NCBI GenBank assembly: GCA_003460745.1
Contig: QTVU01000002.1
Coordinates: 62,001 to 126,000 of the forward strand
Reading direction: 5' to 3'
DNA length: 64,000 bases
Source of the DNA: Firmicutes bacterium AM55-24TS
Lineage (GTDB): Bacteria > Bacillota > Clostridia > UBA1381
In this document: positions 17,345-26,124 of the stretch, one piece after another
Position numbering within the stretch: position 1 is the stretch's first letter
How the letters are laid out: each line of letters begins with the position of its first letter
The notes under the pieces: generated by a model
What the model saw: the letters and a program-made list of their open reading frames with translations, nothing else
Told to the model about the DNA's origin: nothing
Database searches by the model: none
Made by a program: the position numbers and the translations under genes

Positions 17345-19012
17345 GTGGCAAAAGCTAAAAAACTGAAAATCATACCATTAGGCGGACTTGATGAAATCGG
17401 AAAAAATTTAACCGCCCTTGAGTACGGAAACGAAATTATAATGGTAGATTGCGGTATGGCTTTCCCTGATGATGATATGCCCGGTGTAGATATGGTAATA
17501 AACGATATTACCTATCTTGAAAAGAACTGGTCAAAAATCAAGGGAATTTTTCTTACTCACGGTCACGAGGACCATATCGGCGGATTGCCTTATTTCCTAA
17601 AGGCTATCAACGTTCCTGTTTACGGTACAAGACTTACAATCGGTCTTGTCGAACATAAATTAAAGGAACACAATCTTTTATCAAGCGTAAAGCTTGTTCG
17701 TGCAAAGTACGGAAACGTAATTAATGCGGGACAAAACTTCTCTGTTGAGTTTGTCCGCACCAACCATTCTATAGCAGACTCTGCTGCTCTTGCAATCAAA
17801 ACACCTGTCGGAACGGTTATTCATATGGGTGACTTTAAAATTGATACTACTCCAATCGTCGGAGATATGATTGACCTTGCAAGACTCGGCGAACTCGGAA
17901 AAGAAGGAGTTCTTGCCGTTCTTTCTGACAGTACAAATGTTGAACGACCGGGATATGCAATGAGTGAAAGAAGTGTCGGTGAAAAATTTGAACAGATTTT
18001 CAAAGGCTGTAATAAACGTATTATAGTCGCTACTTTCGCGTCAAACGTGCACAGAGTGCAGCAAATTATCGACGCTGCCGCCAAAAACGGACGTAAAGTA
18101 GCAGTTTCGGGAAGAAGCATGGAAAATATCGTTGAAATATCAATTCTTCTCGGATATATGAAAGTACCAGAAGGCGTACTTATCAATATTGACAACATAA
18201 AAAAATACAGACCGAACCAAGTAGTTATTATTACAACAGGCTCACAGGGCGAGCCGATGAGTGCCCTGACAAGAATGGCTTTTTCTGACCACAGAAAAGT
18301 CGAGGTCACAAAAGACGACCTTATTATAATCAGTGCGACACCTATTCCGGGTAATGAAAAGTCGGTTTCAAATGTCGTAAACGAATTGTTTAAAATAGGT
18401 GCGGAAGTAATTTATAAATCACTTGCGGAAGTTCACGTTTCGGGACACGCTTGTCAAGAGGAATTAAAACTTATTCTTGCACTTACAAAGCCGAAATTCT
18501 TTATTCCTGTACACGGTGAACACCGTCATCTTGTTCTTCACAAGGAACTTGCGCAAAAAGTAGGTATACCGGAAAAGAACAGTTTTGTACTTTCAAACGG
18601 TCAGGTGCTTGAACTTGACTCAAAAACCGCAAAAATCGCAGGCACTGTTCCGGCAGGTAAAATACTTGTCGACGGTCTTGGAGTCGGCGATGTCGGAAAT
18701 ATCGTACTTCGTGACAGAAAACATCTTTCACAGGACGGACTTATTATTGTCGTTGTTACAATATCACACGACAGTAAAGAAATCGTTTCAAAACCTGATG
18801 TTATTTCAAGAGGTTTCGTGTATGTACGCGAGGCCGAATCGCTTATCGAGGGCGTTAAACACGTTGCCGGCGAAAGTATTTCGGATTGTCTTGGCAAACG
18901 TAATATGGATTGGTCAACTCTAAAGAGTTCAATGAAAGCGTCTGTCGCAAAATATATTTACGAACAGACAAAACGCAGTCCTATGATATTGCCTATTATT
19001 GAAGAAATCTAA
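17345..19012 (+). CDS. rnjA: Ribonuclease J
   Basis: A 555-residue metallo-beta-lactamase/beta-CASP nuclease with 5'-3' exo- and endonuclease activity, central to mRNA decay and rRNA maturation in Firmicutes. The zinc-binding HGHEDHIGG, the beta-CASP region (SDSTNVERPG, FASNVHRVQQI, TTGSQGEPMSAL) and the late HVSGHA and PVHGEHRH motifs are complete, and the length is normal. Start is GTG with GGAGG 7 nt upstream. It is a monocistronic unit with its own promoter and terminator. Confidence 0.95.
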   Translation: MAKAKKLKIIPLGGLDEIGKNLTALEYGNEIIMVDCGMAFPDDDMPGVDMVINDITYLEKNWSKIKGIFLTHGHEDHIGGLPYFLKAINVPVYGTRLTIGLVEHKLKEHNLLSSVKLVRAKYGNVINAGQNFSVEFVRTNHSIADSAALAIKTPVGTVIHMGDFKIDTTPIVGDMIDLARLGELGKEGVLAVLSDSTNVERPGYAMSERSVGEKFEQIFKGCNKRIIVATFASNVHRVQQIIDAAAKNGRKVAVSGRSMENIVEISILLGYMKVPEGVLINIDNIKKYRPNQVVIITTGSQGEPMSALTRMAFSDHRKVEVTKDDLIIISATPIPGNEKSVSNVVNELFKIGAEVIYKSLAEVHVSGHACQEELKLILALTKPKFFIPVHGEHRHLVLHKELAQKVGIPEKNSFVLSNGQVLELDSKTAKIAGTVPAGKILVDGLGVGDVGNIVLRDRKHLSQDGLIIVVVTISHDSKEIVSKPDVISRGFVYVREAESLIEGVKHVAGESISDCLGKRNMDWSTLKSSMKASVAKYIYEQTKRSPMILPIIEEI

Positions 19013-19014
19013 CA

Positions 19015-19053
19015 AAAAATTAAGCGTAGCTGAAAAATGCTACGCTTTTTATT
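19015..19053. terminator. rnjA terminator
   Basis: AAGCGTAGC/GCTACGCTT stem followed by TTTTT on the plus strand. It overlaps the 3' end of the convergent small gene and may work both ways. Confidence 0.88.
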
Positions 19054-19426
19054 TGTCCACCTTTTCTATATTAAGCACATTCTTCGTAAGTGCTGTGTAT
19101 GAAATGCAATATTTCGCATTTTTTTCATACTTATCAGAGTTAAAATTTTTAAAAGAAATAAGATATTCACTTTCTGTTTTAACAAATTGAAAATATTGCA
19201 GAGTAACAGTCGGAGGAAATTCATCAACATAAATTTTCTTACCGCCCATAATCGCGCTCGGTATGTCAAGCACCAACGCAAACACCGTAAAAGAAATTGC
19301 AACTATTACACCCATCTCACAACCAAGCTCACTTCTGTCGTTTTGTTTCTTAACCGAATACCAAGTTACAGTTATCAGCACTGCCAATACTACACTGCAA
19401 AATATTAATATAGTCCAATACCCCAT
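19049..19426 (-). CDS. Small membrane protein of unknown function
   Basis: A 125-residue protein not recognised by family. Two hydrophobic segments at about residues 4-22 and 38-60 flank a short charged, presumably cytoplasmic loop (KKQNDRSE). The C-terminal half is soluble and rich in Lys, Tyr and Phe. AGGAGG lies 8 nt before the ATG, which supports real translation. It is transcribed against rnjA and stands alone. Confidence 0.65.
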   Translation of the reverse strand: MGYWTILIFCSVVLAVLITVTWYSVKKQNDRSELGCEMGVIVAISFTVFALVLDIPSAIMGGKKIYVDEFPPTVTLQYFQFVKTESEYLISFKNFNSDKYEKNAKYCISYTALTKNVLNIEKVDK

Positions 19427-19560
19427 AATAAATTCCTCCTATATGTATAATCTCTTGTATATTTCTCATACTATACTTGTAAAAATCACAAGTATCCTTT
19501 GTTAAAATAGGTAAAAAAATATGATAAAATATATATAATATTTTAAAGGTGGTGTTTTGT

Positions 19561-19923
19561 TTGACTTTCGACTATAAAACTGTTGGCGGCAGAATAAAAC
19601 ACTACAGACTTTCAATCAACAAAACACAAGAAGAATTAGCCGAACTTGCAGACATCAGTGCCAATCATTTGTCCGCTCTTGAAAACGGCAGATCAGCAGG
19701 AAGTTTAGATAAATACTACAGTGTCGCTCAAGCGTTGGGTGTCACTGTTGATATGCTTATTGACAACTCATCTAATCGTGCATCCGGAAACGACTACTTC
19801 TTTTCCAACCAACTCTTACCTCTTGTTTCTTCACTTTCCGTTGAGCAACGTAAAATGTTGATAGATTTCATCGAACTTTTAAAAGATTACGATGTCGATA
19901 AGAATAACACCAAAAGAGGTTAA
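19561..19923 (+). CDS. XRE-family helix-turn-helix regulator
   Basis: A 120-residue protein with an N-terminal Cro/C1-type helix-turn-helix (about 8-65: GRIKHYRLSINKTQEELAE, SANHLSALENGRS) and a short C-terminal helical part. The TTG at 19561 is chosen because AAGGTGG lies 7 nt upstream; the GTG at 19549 would overlap that site. It is a single-gene unit, ending in a strong terminator that includes its stop codon. Targets are unknown, and no phage gene is nearby. Confidence 0.82.
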   Translation: MTFDYKTVGGRIKHYRLSINKTQEELAELADISANHLSALENGRSAGSLDKYYSVAQALGVTVDMLIDNSSNRASGNDYFFSNQLLPLVSSLSVEQRKMLIDFIELLKDYDVDKNNTKRG

Positions 19924-19938
19924 AATAACCTCTTTTTT
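19911..19938 (+). terminator. Terminator of the XRE regulator gene
   Basis: AAAAGAGGTT/AACCTCTTTT stem followed by a T-run; the stop codon lies in the loop. Confidence 0.9.
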
Positions 19939-20041
19939 TAGTGTTTTTACTATATCCATACATATTATAACACATTTATTTTTTTATGTAAATAGCTTAT
20001 TATAAAAAAAGTAAGAAACTATACTGTTTTGGTATTATTCA

Positions 20042-20373
20042 CTATACTTCACCAATGTACACCTCTGTGTAATTCGGTACTGTCGCAATACCGTTTTTTT
20101 CGTATTTGTCAAATAATTCATTCAATTCTTTTACATATTCATCAAACTTTTCATCATTCGCCGTAAGAGAATATGATGCAGACAACGAACGTCCGAATCT
20201 CTTTCAAGCAACTGTCTTGTAAAAATTCCCGTTCCCGCACCTATATCCGCAATCTTCGATTTATCCGAAAAACCGACTTCGTTGTATAAATAATCCATCA
20301 GCTTTGTCGGATATGACGGACGTGATGAAACGTATTTGTCCGCTTTATTCGTAAATTTCTTCGTATTGTCCAC
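20042..20373 (-). pseudogene. Remnant of a class I SAM-dependent methyltransferase with internal deletion
   Basis: A GTG start at 20371-20373 with AAGGTGAT upstream opens a typical N-terminus (KKFTNKADKYVSSRPSYP) leading to SAM motif I, IADIGAGTGIFTRQLLE. Near 20190-20200 this frame runs into nonsense. The adjacent frame gives a typical C-terminus, GRSLSASYSL through NYTEVYIGEV, ending in TAG at 20042-20044. About 150 residues of the methyltransferase core are missing and the two ends are out of frame. The gene is dead unless the assembly is wrong. It probably once methylated a small molecule; the substrate cannot be inferred. Confidence 0.82.
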
Positions 20374-20399
20374 TCTAATCACCTTAATTATATTATAGC

Positions 20400-20431
20400 A
20401 AAAAGAGTGCAGATTTTCAATCTGCACTCTT
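20400..20431 (-). terminator. Terminator of trpE-trpG
   Basis: AAGAGTGCAGATT/AATCTGCACTCTT stem with five T on the minus strand, directly after trpG. It ends the operon after two genes. Confidence 0.9.
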
Positions 20432-20436
20432 GTGAA

Positions 20437-21000
20437 CTATATATTCAAAAAGTTTTCAATCATTTTCATTCCGTTGGGTGTAAGTACCGATTCAGGGTGG
20501 AACTGTATTCCATAAACCGGACGTTCATTATGTTGTACACCCATTATACAATCATCATCACTTCTTGCCGTTATGTTAAGACAATTCGGCAAACTTTCCT
20601 CGTCAATCACAAGTGAATGGTATCTTCCAACATCTGTTTTTACACCTATTCCGTCAAATATAGGGCAATCCATATTGACCGTTACAACGTCACTCTTGCC
20701 ATGCATTATTCTCGGTGCGTGAACAATCTTACCGCCGAACGCCTCGCCTATCGCCTGATGTCCAAGACACACTCCCAAAATCGGAATATCTCCCGCTTTC
20801 TTAATCAAATCCACGCATATTCCCGCGTCAATCGGAAATCCCGGACCCGGTGACAAAATAATATGACTCGGCTTTTTTTCAAGCACTTCTTTAACCGTTA
20901 TTTTATCGTTTCGATACACCTCTATATCGGGATTTATCGTACCAATATATTGATACAAGTTATATGTAAATGAATCGTAGTTATCAATCATTATAATCAT
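20437..21000 (-). CDS. trpG: Anthranilate synthase component II (glutamine amidotransferase)
   Basis: A 187-residue class I glutamine amidotransferase that delivers ammonia to TrpE. The oxyanion segment LSPGPGFP, the nucleophile Cys in GVCLGHQAIGE and the His/Glu pair in QFHPESVLT are all present. It overlaps trpE by 4 bp. Proteins of this type can also serve 4-amino-4-deoxychorismate synthase (PabA). The coupling to trpE makes tryptophan synthesis the main role. Confidence 0.93.
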   Translation of the reverse strand: MIIMIDNYDSFTYNLYQYIGTINPDIEVYRNDKITVKEVLEKKPSHIILSPGPGFPIDAGICVDLIKKAGDIPILGVCLGHQAIGEAFGGKIVHAPRIMHGKSDVVTVNMDCPIFDGIGVKTDVGRYHSLVIDEESLPNCLNITARSDDDCIMGVQHNERPVYGIQFHPESVLTPNGMKMIENFLNI

Positions 21001-22469
21001 ACTATGTCACCCGCCTCCTCAATCGCTCTAAGCACCGCCGACGCTTTGTTTATCGACTCCTGATACTCATTTTCAGGAATAGAATCGTAAACAATTCCTC
21101 CGCCGGCTTGGATATATGCCTTGCCGTCCTTGAATACTCCTGTACGAATTGTTATACAGCTGTCAAAGTTGCCGTTAAAGCTGATATAACCGATTGCACC
21201 GCCGTATGTTGAACGTTTCGTTTTTTCAAGTTCGTCAATGATTTCCATTGCACGGATTTTCGGTGCACCCGAAAGTGTTCCTGCAGGAAGTGTTGAACCA
21301 AGTGCGTCAAAACAAGTTTTGTCACTTCTTAATTTACCTTCAACGTCTGTTATAATGTGCATAACGTGTGAAAAACGCTCCACATACTTAAATCGCGTAA
21401 CCTTTACCGAGCCAAACTCGCTTACTCTGCCTATATCGTTTCTGCCCAAATCAACAAGCATTGTATGTTCCGCAATTTCCTTTTTGTCAGCCAAAAGCTC
21501 CTTTTCAAGTGCCATATCTTCCTCAACAGTCTTACCTCTCGGACGTGTGCCCGCGATAGGTCCTGTCTGAACAACTCCGTTTTCAACTCTCACAAGCATT
21601 TCAGGTGACGCACCTGCAATCTGATAATCGCCGAAATTCAAATAGTACATATAAGGTGACGGATTGATAAGTCTTAGTGCTCTGTATGTATTGAACGGAC
21701 TTACATTCGTTTCAACTGTAAATCTCTGTGAAAGCACAACTTGGAATATATCGCCGTTTTTGATGTACTCTTTCGCCTTTTCAACGTTCGCACAAAATTC
21801 TTTTTTCGTCATATTTGAAACCATCTTTGAAGAAGAACGATATTCGCGCTTTTCTTTTTTCATAAGTCCCGAAAGGTCCGTCATTTCCTGCTGAATGTCA
21901 AGTAATCTGCCTGTTGCCTTTTTGTACTGATTTTCAATATCACCCTCTGCGTGAATATTTACTATTATAACAATCTTTTGACGCATATGGTCGAACGCGA
22001 TTATCTCGTCCATCAACATAAAGTGCATATCAGGTAAATGCAAATCGTCTTGATTTATGTTAGGCAAATGTTCATATTGACGTATAATATCATACGCAAA
22101 AAATCCTACCGCACCGCCGTTAAATGACGGTATATTTTCAAGTTTCGGTGCTTTGTACTTTTCAATAAGCTTTTCAAGCTCCTCCATCGGCTTGCCTTTA
22201 TATGTATTTGTTTTTCCGGTGTAATCTGAAATTGTTATTTCATCGTTAAGACTTTTAAAACTGATAAACGGATTTCTTCCTATAAATGAAAATCTCGCTG
22301 TAACGTGGTTTTGACCGATACTTTCAAGCAAGAAACAATCCTTCTCTGTCTGCATACGCTTGAACACGCTTATCGGCGTATCCATATCGGCATAACATTC
22401 AATCGTCAACGGTATCATATTGTACTTTTTTGACAATTCTTTTACTTCATCTACGGTTAAGTTAAACAT
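20997..22469 (-). CDS. trpE: Anthranilate synthase component I
   Basis: Commits chorismate to tryptophan by making anthranilate. The 490-residue protein has the N-terminal feedback segment with FLLES (tryptophan binding) and the chorismate-binding domain with IFQVVLSQRF, SPEMLVR, GPIAGTRPRGK, HTMLVDLGRNDIGRV and AGGGIV. The ATG at 22467-22469 is chosen for its Shine-Dalgarno AAAGGCGGGG. Only trpG follows before a terminator; no other trp gene is in the window. A structured leader upstream suggests attenuation. Confidence 0.95.
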   Translation of the reverse strand: MFNLTVDEVKELSKKYNMIPLTIECYADMDTPISVFKRMQTEKDCFLLESIGQNHVTARFSFIGRNPFISFKSLNDEITISDYTGKTNTYKGKPMEELEKLIEKYKAPKLENIPSFNGGAVGFFAYDIIRQYEHLPNINQDDLHLPDMHFMLMDEIIAFDHMRQKIVIIVNIHAEGDIENQYKKATGRLLDIQQEMTDLSGLMKKEKREYRSSSKMVSNMTKKEFCANVEKAKEYIKNGDIFQVVLSQRFTVETNVSPFNTYRALRLINPSPYMYYLNFGDYQIAGASPEMLVRVENGVVQTGPIAGTRPRGKTVEEDMALEKELLADKKEIAEHTMLVDLGRNDIGRVSEFGSVKVTRFKYVERFSHVMHIITDVEGKLRSDKTCFDALGSTLPAGTLSGAPKIRAMEIIDELEKTKRSTYGGAIGYISFNGNFDSCITIRTGVFKDGKAYIQAGGGIVYDSIPENEYQESINKASAVLRAIEEAGDIV

Positions 22470-22476
22470 CAAATCC

Positions 22477-22598
22477 CCGCCTTTCTTATTTTTATTAAGG
22501 CGGCTTTTCTGTGAAAACAAAAAAGCCTTTTTCTTGTATTAGAAAAAGACATAGAAATATCAATATAAATTTATTCTCGTCTAATCTAATCTCATCTG
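22477..22598 (-). promoter_or_regulatory. trpE leader: NAG repeats, terminator and Shine-Dalgarno-sequestering hairpin
   Basis: At its 5' end the leader reads CAG-AU-GAG-AU-UAG-AU-UAG-AC-GAG, five NAG triplets at exact 5-nt spacing (22598 to 22576). This is the spacing used by the tryptophan-sensing protein TRAP, though TRAP sites normally have 9-11 triplets. Next comes a hairpin CUUUUUC/GAAAAAG followed by GC and six U (22548 to 22519). Last, CCGCCUU (22503-22497) can pair with AAGGCGG (22483-22477), hiding the trpE ribosome site; a competing hairpin GGCUUUU/AAAAGCC overlaps it. No T-box motif is seen. Confidence 0.55.
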
Positions 22599-22603
22599 TA
22601 GTT

Positions 22604-22632
22604 ATTATATTACACATTTATTTTTTTGTCAA
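22604..22632 (-). promoter_or_regulatory. trpE promoter
   Basis: Perfect consensus TTGACA (22627-22632), 17 bp, TATAAT (22604-22609). Confidence 0.9.
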
Positions 22633-22638
22633 TATGTC

Positions 22639-22667
22639 TTGATAATATTTATTTTTAAAGGTATAAT
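22639..22667 (+). promoter_or_regulatory. GH2 gene promoter
   Basis: TTGATA (22639-22644), 17 bp, TATAAT (22662-22667). It is back to back with the trpE promoter. Confidence 0.75.
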
Positions 22668-22692
22668 TAAGGTAATAATATTTTGAAGTAGA

Positions 22693-22785
22693 GCCACCAC
22701 TCCGCCTTTCAGGCACCTCTCCTCAAGGAGAGGCAAAACGTCTCCCCTTGAGGGGAGCTGTCAACGCTGTTGACTGAGGGGTGGC
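22693..22785. repeat. Palindromic (MITE-like) repeat, short form
   Basis: 93 bp bounded by GCCACC and GGTGGC. It contains two internal hairpins, CCTCTCCT/AGGAGAGG and CTCCCCTTGAGGGGAG, and a GTCAAC..GTTGAC arm. The same blocks, in opposite orientation, form the repeats at 55075 and 55242. It sits between the GH2 promoter and its start codon. No transposase is present. Confidence 0.75.
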
Positions 22786-22819
22786 ATTTGCGGTATTAAA
22801 ATACAAAAAGGAGCATATT

Positions 22820-25549
22820 ATGGAGAAATTCAGTTTAGACAGAGATTGGAAGTTCTACAACGGTGATTTCGAACTTCCGGAAACAAAAACACATACAGAA
22901 TGTTATATGGCAGCCAAAGCCGGCGGTGCAATCGGTGCGGCGTCACCGGATTTTGACAAAAGCGATTGGGAAACCGTAAACCTACCGCATGACTGGGCGG
23001 TATACAATGAATTTGAAGAAAAATGGGGACCGTCGCAAGGATACAAAAAACGCGGTAAAGCGTGGTATTCAAAGAGATTTCGTCTTGATGAAAGTGACAG
23101 AGATAAGCAAATTCTAATCGAATTTGAGGGTATTTCTTCCTATGCAACAGTTTATCTAAACGGCTCCGTTATCGGCAGAAATTTCTGCGGTTACAATTCA
23201 TTTGTCGTTGATGCGACAGATATGGCACTTTACGGCGACCAAGTGAACGACCTTGTCGTGTTCGTTGACGCGACACAAATTGAAGGTTGGTGGTATGAGG
23301 GAGCAGGCATATACCGTCACGTCAATCTGTACAAGAAAAACAAGTTACATATCGCACATTGGGGTGTGTTTGTTCACCCTATAAGAAAAACAGTTGACGT
23401 ATGGGACGCGGCTACAGATACAACGATTGAAAATTCATCATATGAAAACAAAAATTTCAGATTGAAAACATATATACTCGACAAAGAAGATAATATTGTC
23501 GGCAAAGATGAAAAAGAATTCTCGGTTGCCGGCGGCAGTAAAATCGAAGTCAATCAAAGTATTTTGACATACAGCCCGCTTTTATGGGATATTGACGCGT
23601 CTAACCTATACACAATGGTCAGTGAACTTTATGAAAACGACAGTCTTGTCGACAGTCAAAAAAACACATTCGGTTTCCGTACAATCGCTATTAACAAAGA
23701 TAAAGGATTCTTCCTTAACGGCAGACACGTTCCGCTGTACGGCACTTGCAACCATCAAGACCACGCAGGTGTCGGTGTTGCCGTTCCTGACAGCGTGAAC
23801 GAATACAGAATTAAGCTTTTAAAAGAAATGGGTTCAAATGCGTACCGTTGCGCTCACGGCAACCCTAATCCAGAAATACTCGATTATTGTGACAAATACG
23901 GTATTCTTGTCATGGACGAAAACCGTAACTTTAATTCAAGTGCCGACGGTATCAAGCAAGTGCAGGATATGGTTATGCGTGACCGCAACCACCCGTCTGT
24001 TGTTATGTACTCACTGTTTAACGAAGAACCGCTTCAAGGCACTCCGACAGGCAGAAAGCTTGCCGAAAGACTTCAATGCGAAATAAAAAAACTTGACGCC
24101 ACTCGTTTTCTTTTGGGTGCTATGAATACAGGCGTCACAACCGACGGCGGTGCTTGTGACATTCTTGATATGACAGGCTTTAACTACATAACTCATACTT
24201 ACGATGATTTCAGAGAAAAGTACCCGAATATGCCTATGCTCGGCAGTGAAAACGACAGTGCTTTTCAAACTCGCGGTGTTTACAAGACCGACCACAGCAA
24301 GAATATTATCGACTGTTACGACAGTGAAGCCGCTCCTTGGGGCAATACATATCGTGACGGTTTCAAGCAAGTCGATATTCGTCCTCACATTATGGGACTT
24401 TTCATATGGACAGGCTTTGACTATCGCGGTGAGCCGACTCCGTTTGAATGGCCGTCAATCGGTACTCAATTCGGCATCATGGATACTTGCGGTTTCAAAA
24501 AAGACGCTTTTTATCTTAACAAAGCATTCTTTACAGATGAGCCGATGATTCATATTCTTCCCCACTGGAATTTTGCGGACGGTGAAGAAGTGCGTGTTAT
24601 GACGCACACTAATTGCAGTGAGGCTGAACTTTTCTTAAACGGCAAATCGCTCGGCAAAAAGAACATTGATAAGTACGATATGGCGGATTGGTTTGTTCCG
24701 TTTGAAAAAGGTACTCTTAAAATGGTTGGATATATTGACGGTAAGGAAGTATGCAGTGACAAGGTTTCAACTGCAAATACAGCTAAGAAAATCGTTATCA
24801 CTCCGCAAAATGAATTTGTATATGACAGTTGCGATGACGCAGTAATATTTAATATTTCAGTTGTTGACGAAAACGATATAAGTGTACCAACCGCCGATAA
24901 TCTTATAAAATTCACTGTCGACGGCGGCGAAATAATCGGTGTCGGAAACGGCGATCCTAATTCTCACGAAGCCGACAAAGCCGAAGAAAGACACCTGTTT
25001 AACGGTTTGTGTCAAGTAATAGTTAAGCAATCGGACGGTGCGGAAAATGTTACCGTTACCGCAACATCAGACGGGCTTGAAAGTGCGACAGCTACTGTTA
25101 AATCGGTTGCAAGTGAAAATAAAAAGATATTTATTCCGTCAGTGAATGAAAAATATATTGCAAAATGGCGTCAAGCGGTTGATTTATCAGAAACACGACC
25201 TGATCCGAATGTTAAAATTGAGGACCACGATATGAATACTTGGGGTATCGTGTCGGTTGGCAGCGGATACGACGATAAATTTAAAAACATAACCGGATAC
25301 GGACTTTACAAAACTACCGTTAATATTAATGAAAACGATAATTTCATTGTGTTCAGAGAACTTACAGGCAATGAAGTTGAAGTTTTCGTAAACGGCGAGC
25401 AGAAATTCAAAGGCGATTGCCAATGGGGACGTAAAGTTGAAATAAATGTTTCTGACGTAAACGGTGATACCGATATTGCCGTTATTATAAACAGCACAAA
25501 AGCAGACAGCAACGGTGGTATTTCAAAGCCTATTGTTATTACAGACTAA
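22820..25549 (+). CDS. Glycoside hydrolase family 2 protein (beta-galactosidase-like)
   Basis: A 909-residue GH2 enzyme: N-terminal sugar-binding jelly-roll (about 1-180), Ig-like domain, TIM barrel (about 285-560) and C-terminal beta domains including an Ig-like segment. The predicted acid/base is Glu402 in SLFNEEPL and the nucleophile Glu477 in MLGSEND. The length and the C-terminal domains suit beta-galactosidases or related exo-glycosidases of gut bacteria; beta-glucuronidase or beta-mannosidase activity cannot be excluded. No signal peptide is seen, so it is probably cytoplasmic and acts on imported oligosaccharides. Start ATG follows AGGAG. No transporter is adjacent. Confidence 0.9.
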   Translation: MEKFSLDRDWKFYNGDFELPETKTHTECYMAAKAGGAIGAASPDFDKSDWETVNLPHDWAVYNEFEEKWGPSQGYKKRGKAWYSKRFRLDESDRDKQILIEFEGISSYATVYLNGSVIGRNFCGYNSFVVDATDMALYGDQVNDLVVFVDATQIEGWWYEGAGIYRHVNLYKKNKLHIAHWGVFVHPIRKTVDVWDAATDTTIENSSYENKNFRLKTYILDKEDNIVGKDEKEFSVAGGSKIEVNQSILTYSPLLWDIDASNLYTMVSELYENDSLVDSQKNTFGFRTIAINKDKGFFLNGRHVPLYGTCNHQDHAGVGVAVPDSVNEYRIKLLKEMGSNAYRCAHGNPNPEILDYCDKYGILVMDENRNFNSSADGIKQVQDMVMRDRNHPSVVMYSLFNEEPLQGTPTGRKLAERLQCEIKKLDATRFLLGAMNTGVTTDGGACDILDMTGFNYITHTYDDFREKYPNMPMLGSENDSAFQTRGVYKTDHSKNIIDCYDSEAAPWGNTYRDGFKQVDIRPHIMGLFIWTGFDYRGEPTPFEWPSIGTQFGIMDTCGFKKDAFYLNKAFFTDEPMIHILPHWNFADGEEVRVMTHTNCSEAELFLNGKSLGKKNIDKYDMADWFVPFEKGTLKMVGYIDGKEVCSDKVSTANTAKKIVITPQNEFVYDSCDDAVIFNISVVDENDISVPTADNLIKFTVDGGEIIGVGNGDPNSHEADKAEERHLFNGLCQVIVKQSDGAENVTVTATSDGLESATATVKSVASENKKIFIPSVNEKYIAKWRQAVDLSETRPDPNVKIEDHDMNTWGIVSVGSGYDDKFKNITGYGLYKTTVNINENDNFIVFRELTGNEVEVFVNGEQKFKGDCQWGRKVEINVSDVNGDTDIAVIINSTKADSNGGISKPIVITD

Positions 25550-25556
25550 TATAAAT

Positions 25557-25593
25557 GAGCCTGTCGACATTTGTCGACAGGCTCTGCTTTTTT
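25557..25593 (+). terminator. Terminator of the GH2 gene (GTCGAC type)
   Basis: Perfect 13-bp stem GAGCCTGTCGACA/TGTCGACAGGCTC with a TT loop, followed by TGCTTTTTT. Confidence 0.9.
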
Positions 25594-25600
25594 GTTGCTA

Positions 25601-26068
25601 TTACAAAATCATTTCCATAGTTGTTTTTTGAGGTTTCAAGCCTTGTCTTTCATAGAATTTTTGAGCAGACTCATTACAGCTCCAAACATTTAACGTCAAG
25701 TTATAACAGCCGATTTTCTTTGCATACTTCTTAACATAATCATAAATGACAGTACCAATGTGTTTATCTCTCATATTTTCATCAACGCACAAATCATCTA
25801 TATACAAATTCTTCATATCTGTCAAAACGTTATCATCTTTACGGTCGGTTATCACGCAAAATGCGTAACCCATAACAACTCCGTCATCTTCTGCAACGAA
25901 TATCGGACGGTTGTCGTCTTTTACGATTTCAACAAGCTCGTCATTTTTATACTTACGGCAATTTGCCTTGAACAAATCAGGTCTGCCATAGTGGTGTACC
26001 ATAGCTACCTGCAATAACAATTCGTTTATTTTCTCAATATCTTTTATTTCTGCTCTGCGTACCAACAT
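25601..26068 (-). CDS. GNAT-family N-acetyltransferase
   Basis: A 155-residue acetyl-CoA-dependent acetyltransferase. The N-terminal VRRAEIKDIEKINELL strand-helix, the central FVAEDDGVVMGYAF, the acetyl-CoA loop region (VDENMRDKHIGTVIYDYV) and the C-terminal NESAQKFYERQGL segment are typical. The glycine-rich pyrophosphate loop is reduced (RDKHIG). It lies between mgtE and the GH2 gene and appears to be a single gene. The substrate is unknown. Confidence 0.88.
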   Translation of the reverse strand: MLVRRAEIKDIEKINELLLQVAMVHHYGRPDLFKANCRKYKNDELVEIVKDDNRPIFVAEDDGVVMGYAFCVITDRKDDNVLTDMKNLYIDDLCVDENMRDKHIGTVIYDYVKKYAKKIGCYNLTLNVWSCNESAQKFYERQGLKPQKTTMEMIL

Positions 26069-26093
26069 AATTTTTCCTTCTACTTTTTTCTAT

Positions 26094-26120
26094 TAAATAA
26101 AGAGTGCATAGGCACTCTTT
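26094..26120 (-). terminator. mgtE operon terminator
   Basis: AAAGAGTGC/GCACTCTTT stem followed by ATTT on the minus strand, just after mgtE. Confidence 0.75.
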
Positions 26121-26124
26121 ATAA

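Larger units (their letters stand above)
22470..22819. other. Divergent regulatory region trpE / GH2 with palindromic repeat
   Basis: A 350-bp gene-free stretch. Left: the trpE leader and promoter. Middle: the GH2 promoter, whose -35 box lies 6 bp from that of trpE. Right: a 93-bp palindromic repeat in the GH2 leader. Confidence 0.75.

Noticed and set aside
22467..22552. A 27-codon leader ORF upstream of trpE (ATG at 22550-22552) whose stop overlaps the trpE start
   Set aside because: It has no Shine-Dalgarno and no tryptophan codons, so it does not look like an attenuation peptide. The overlap may be chance.
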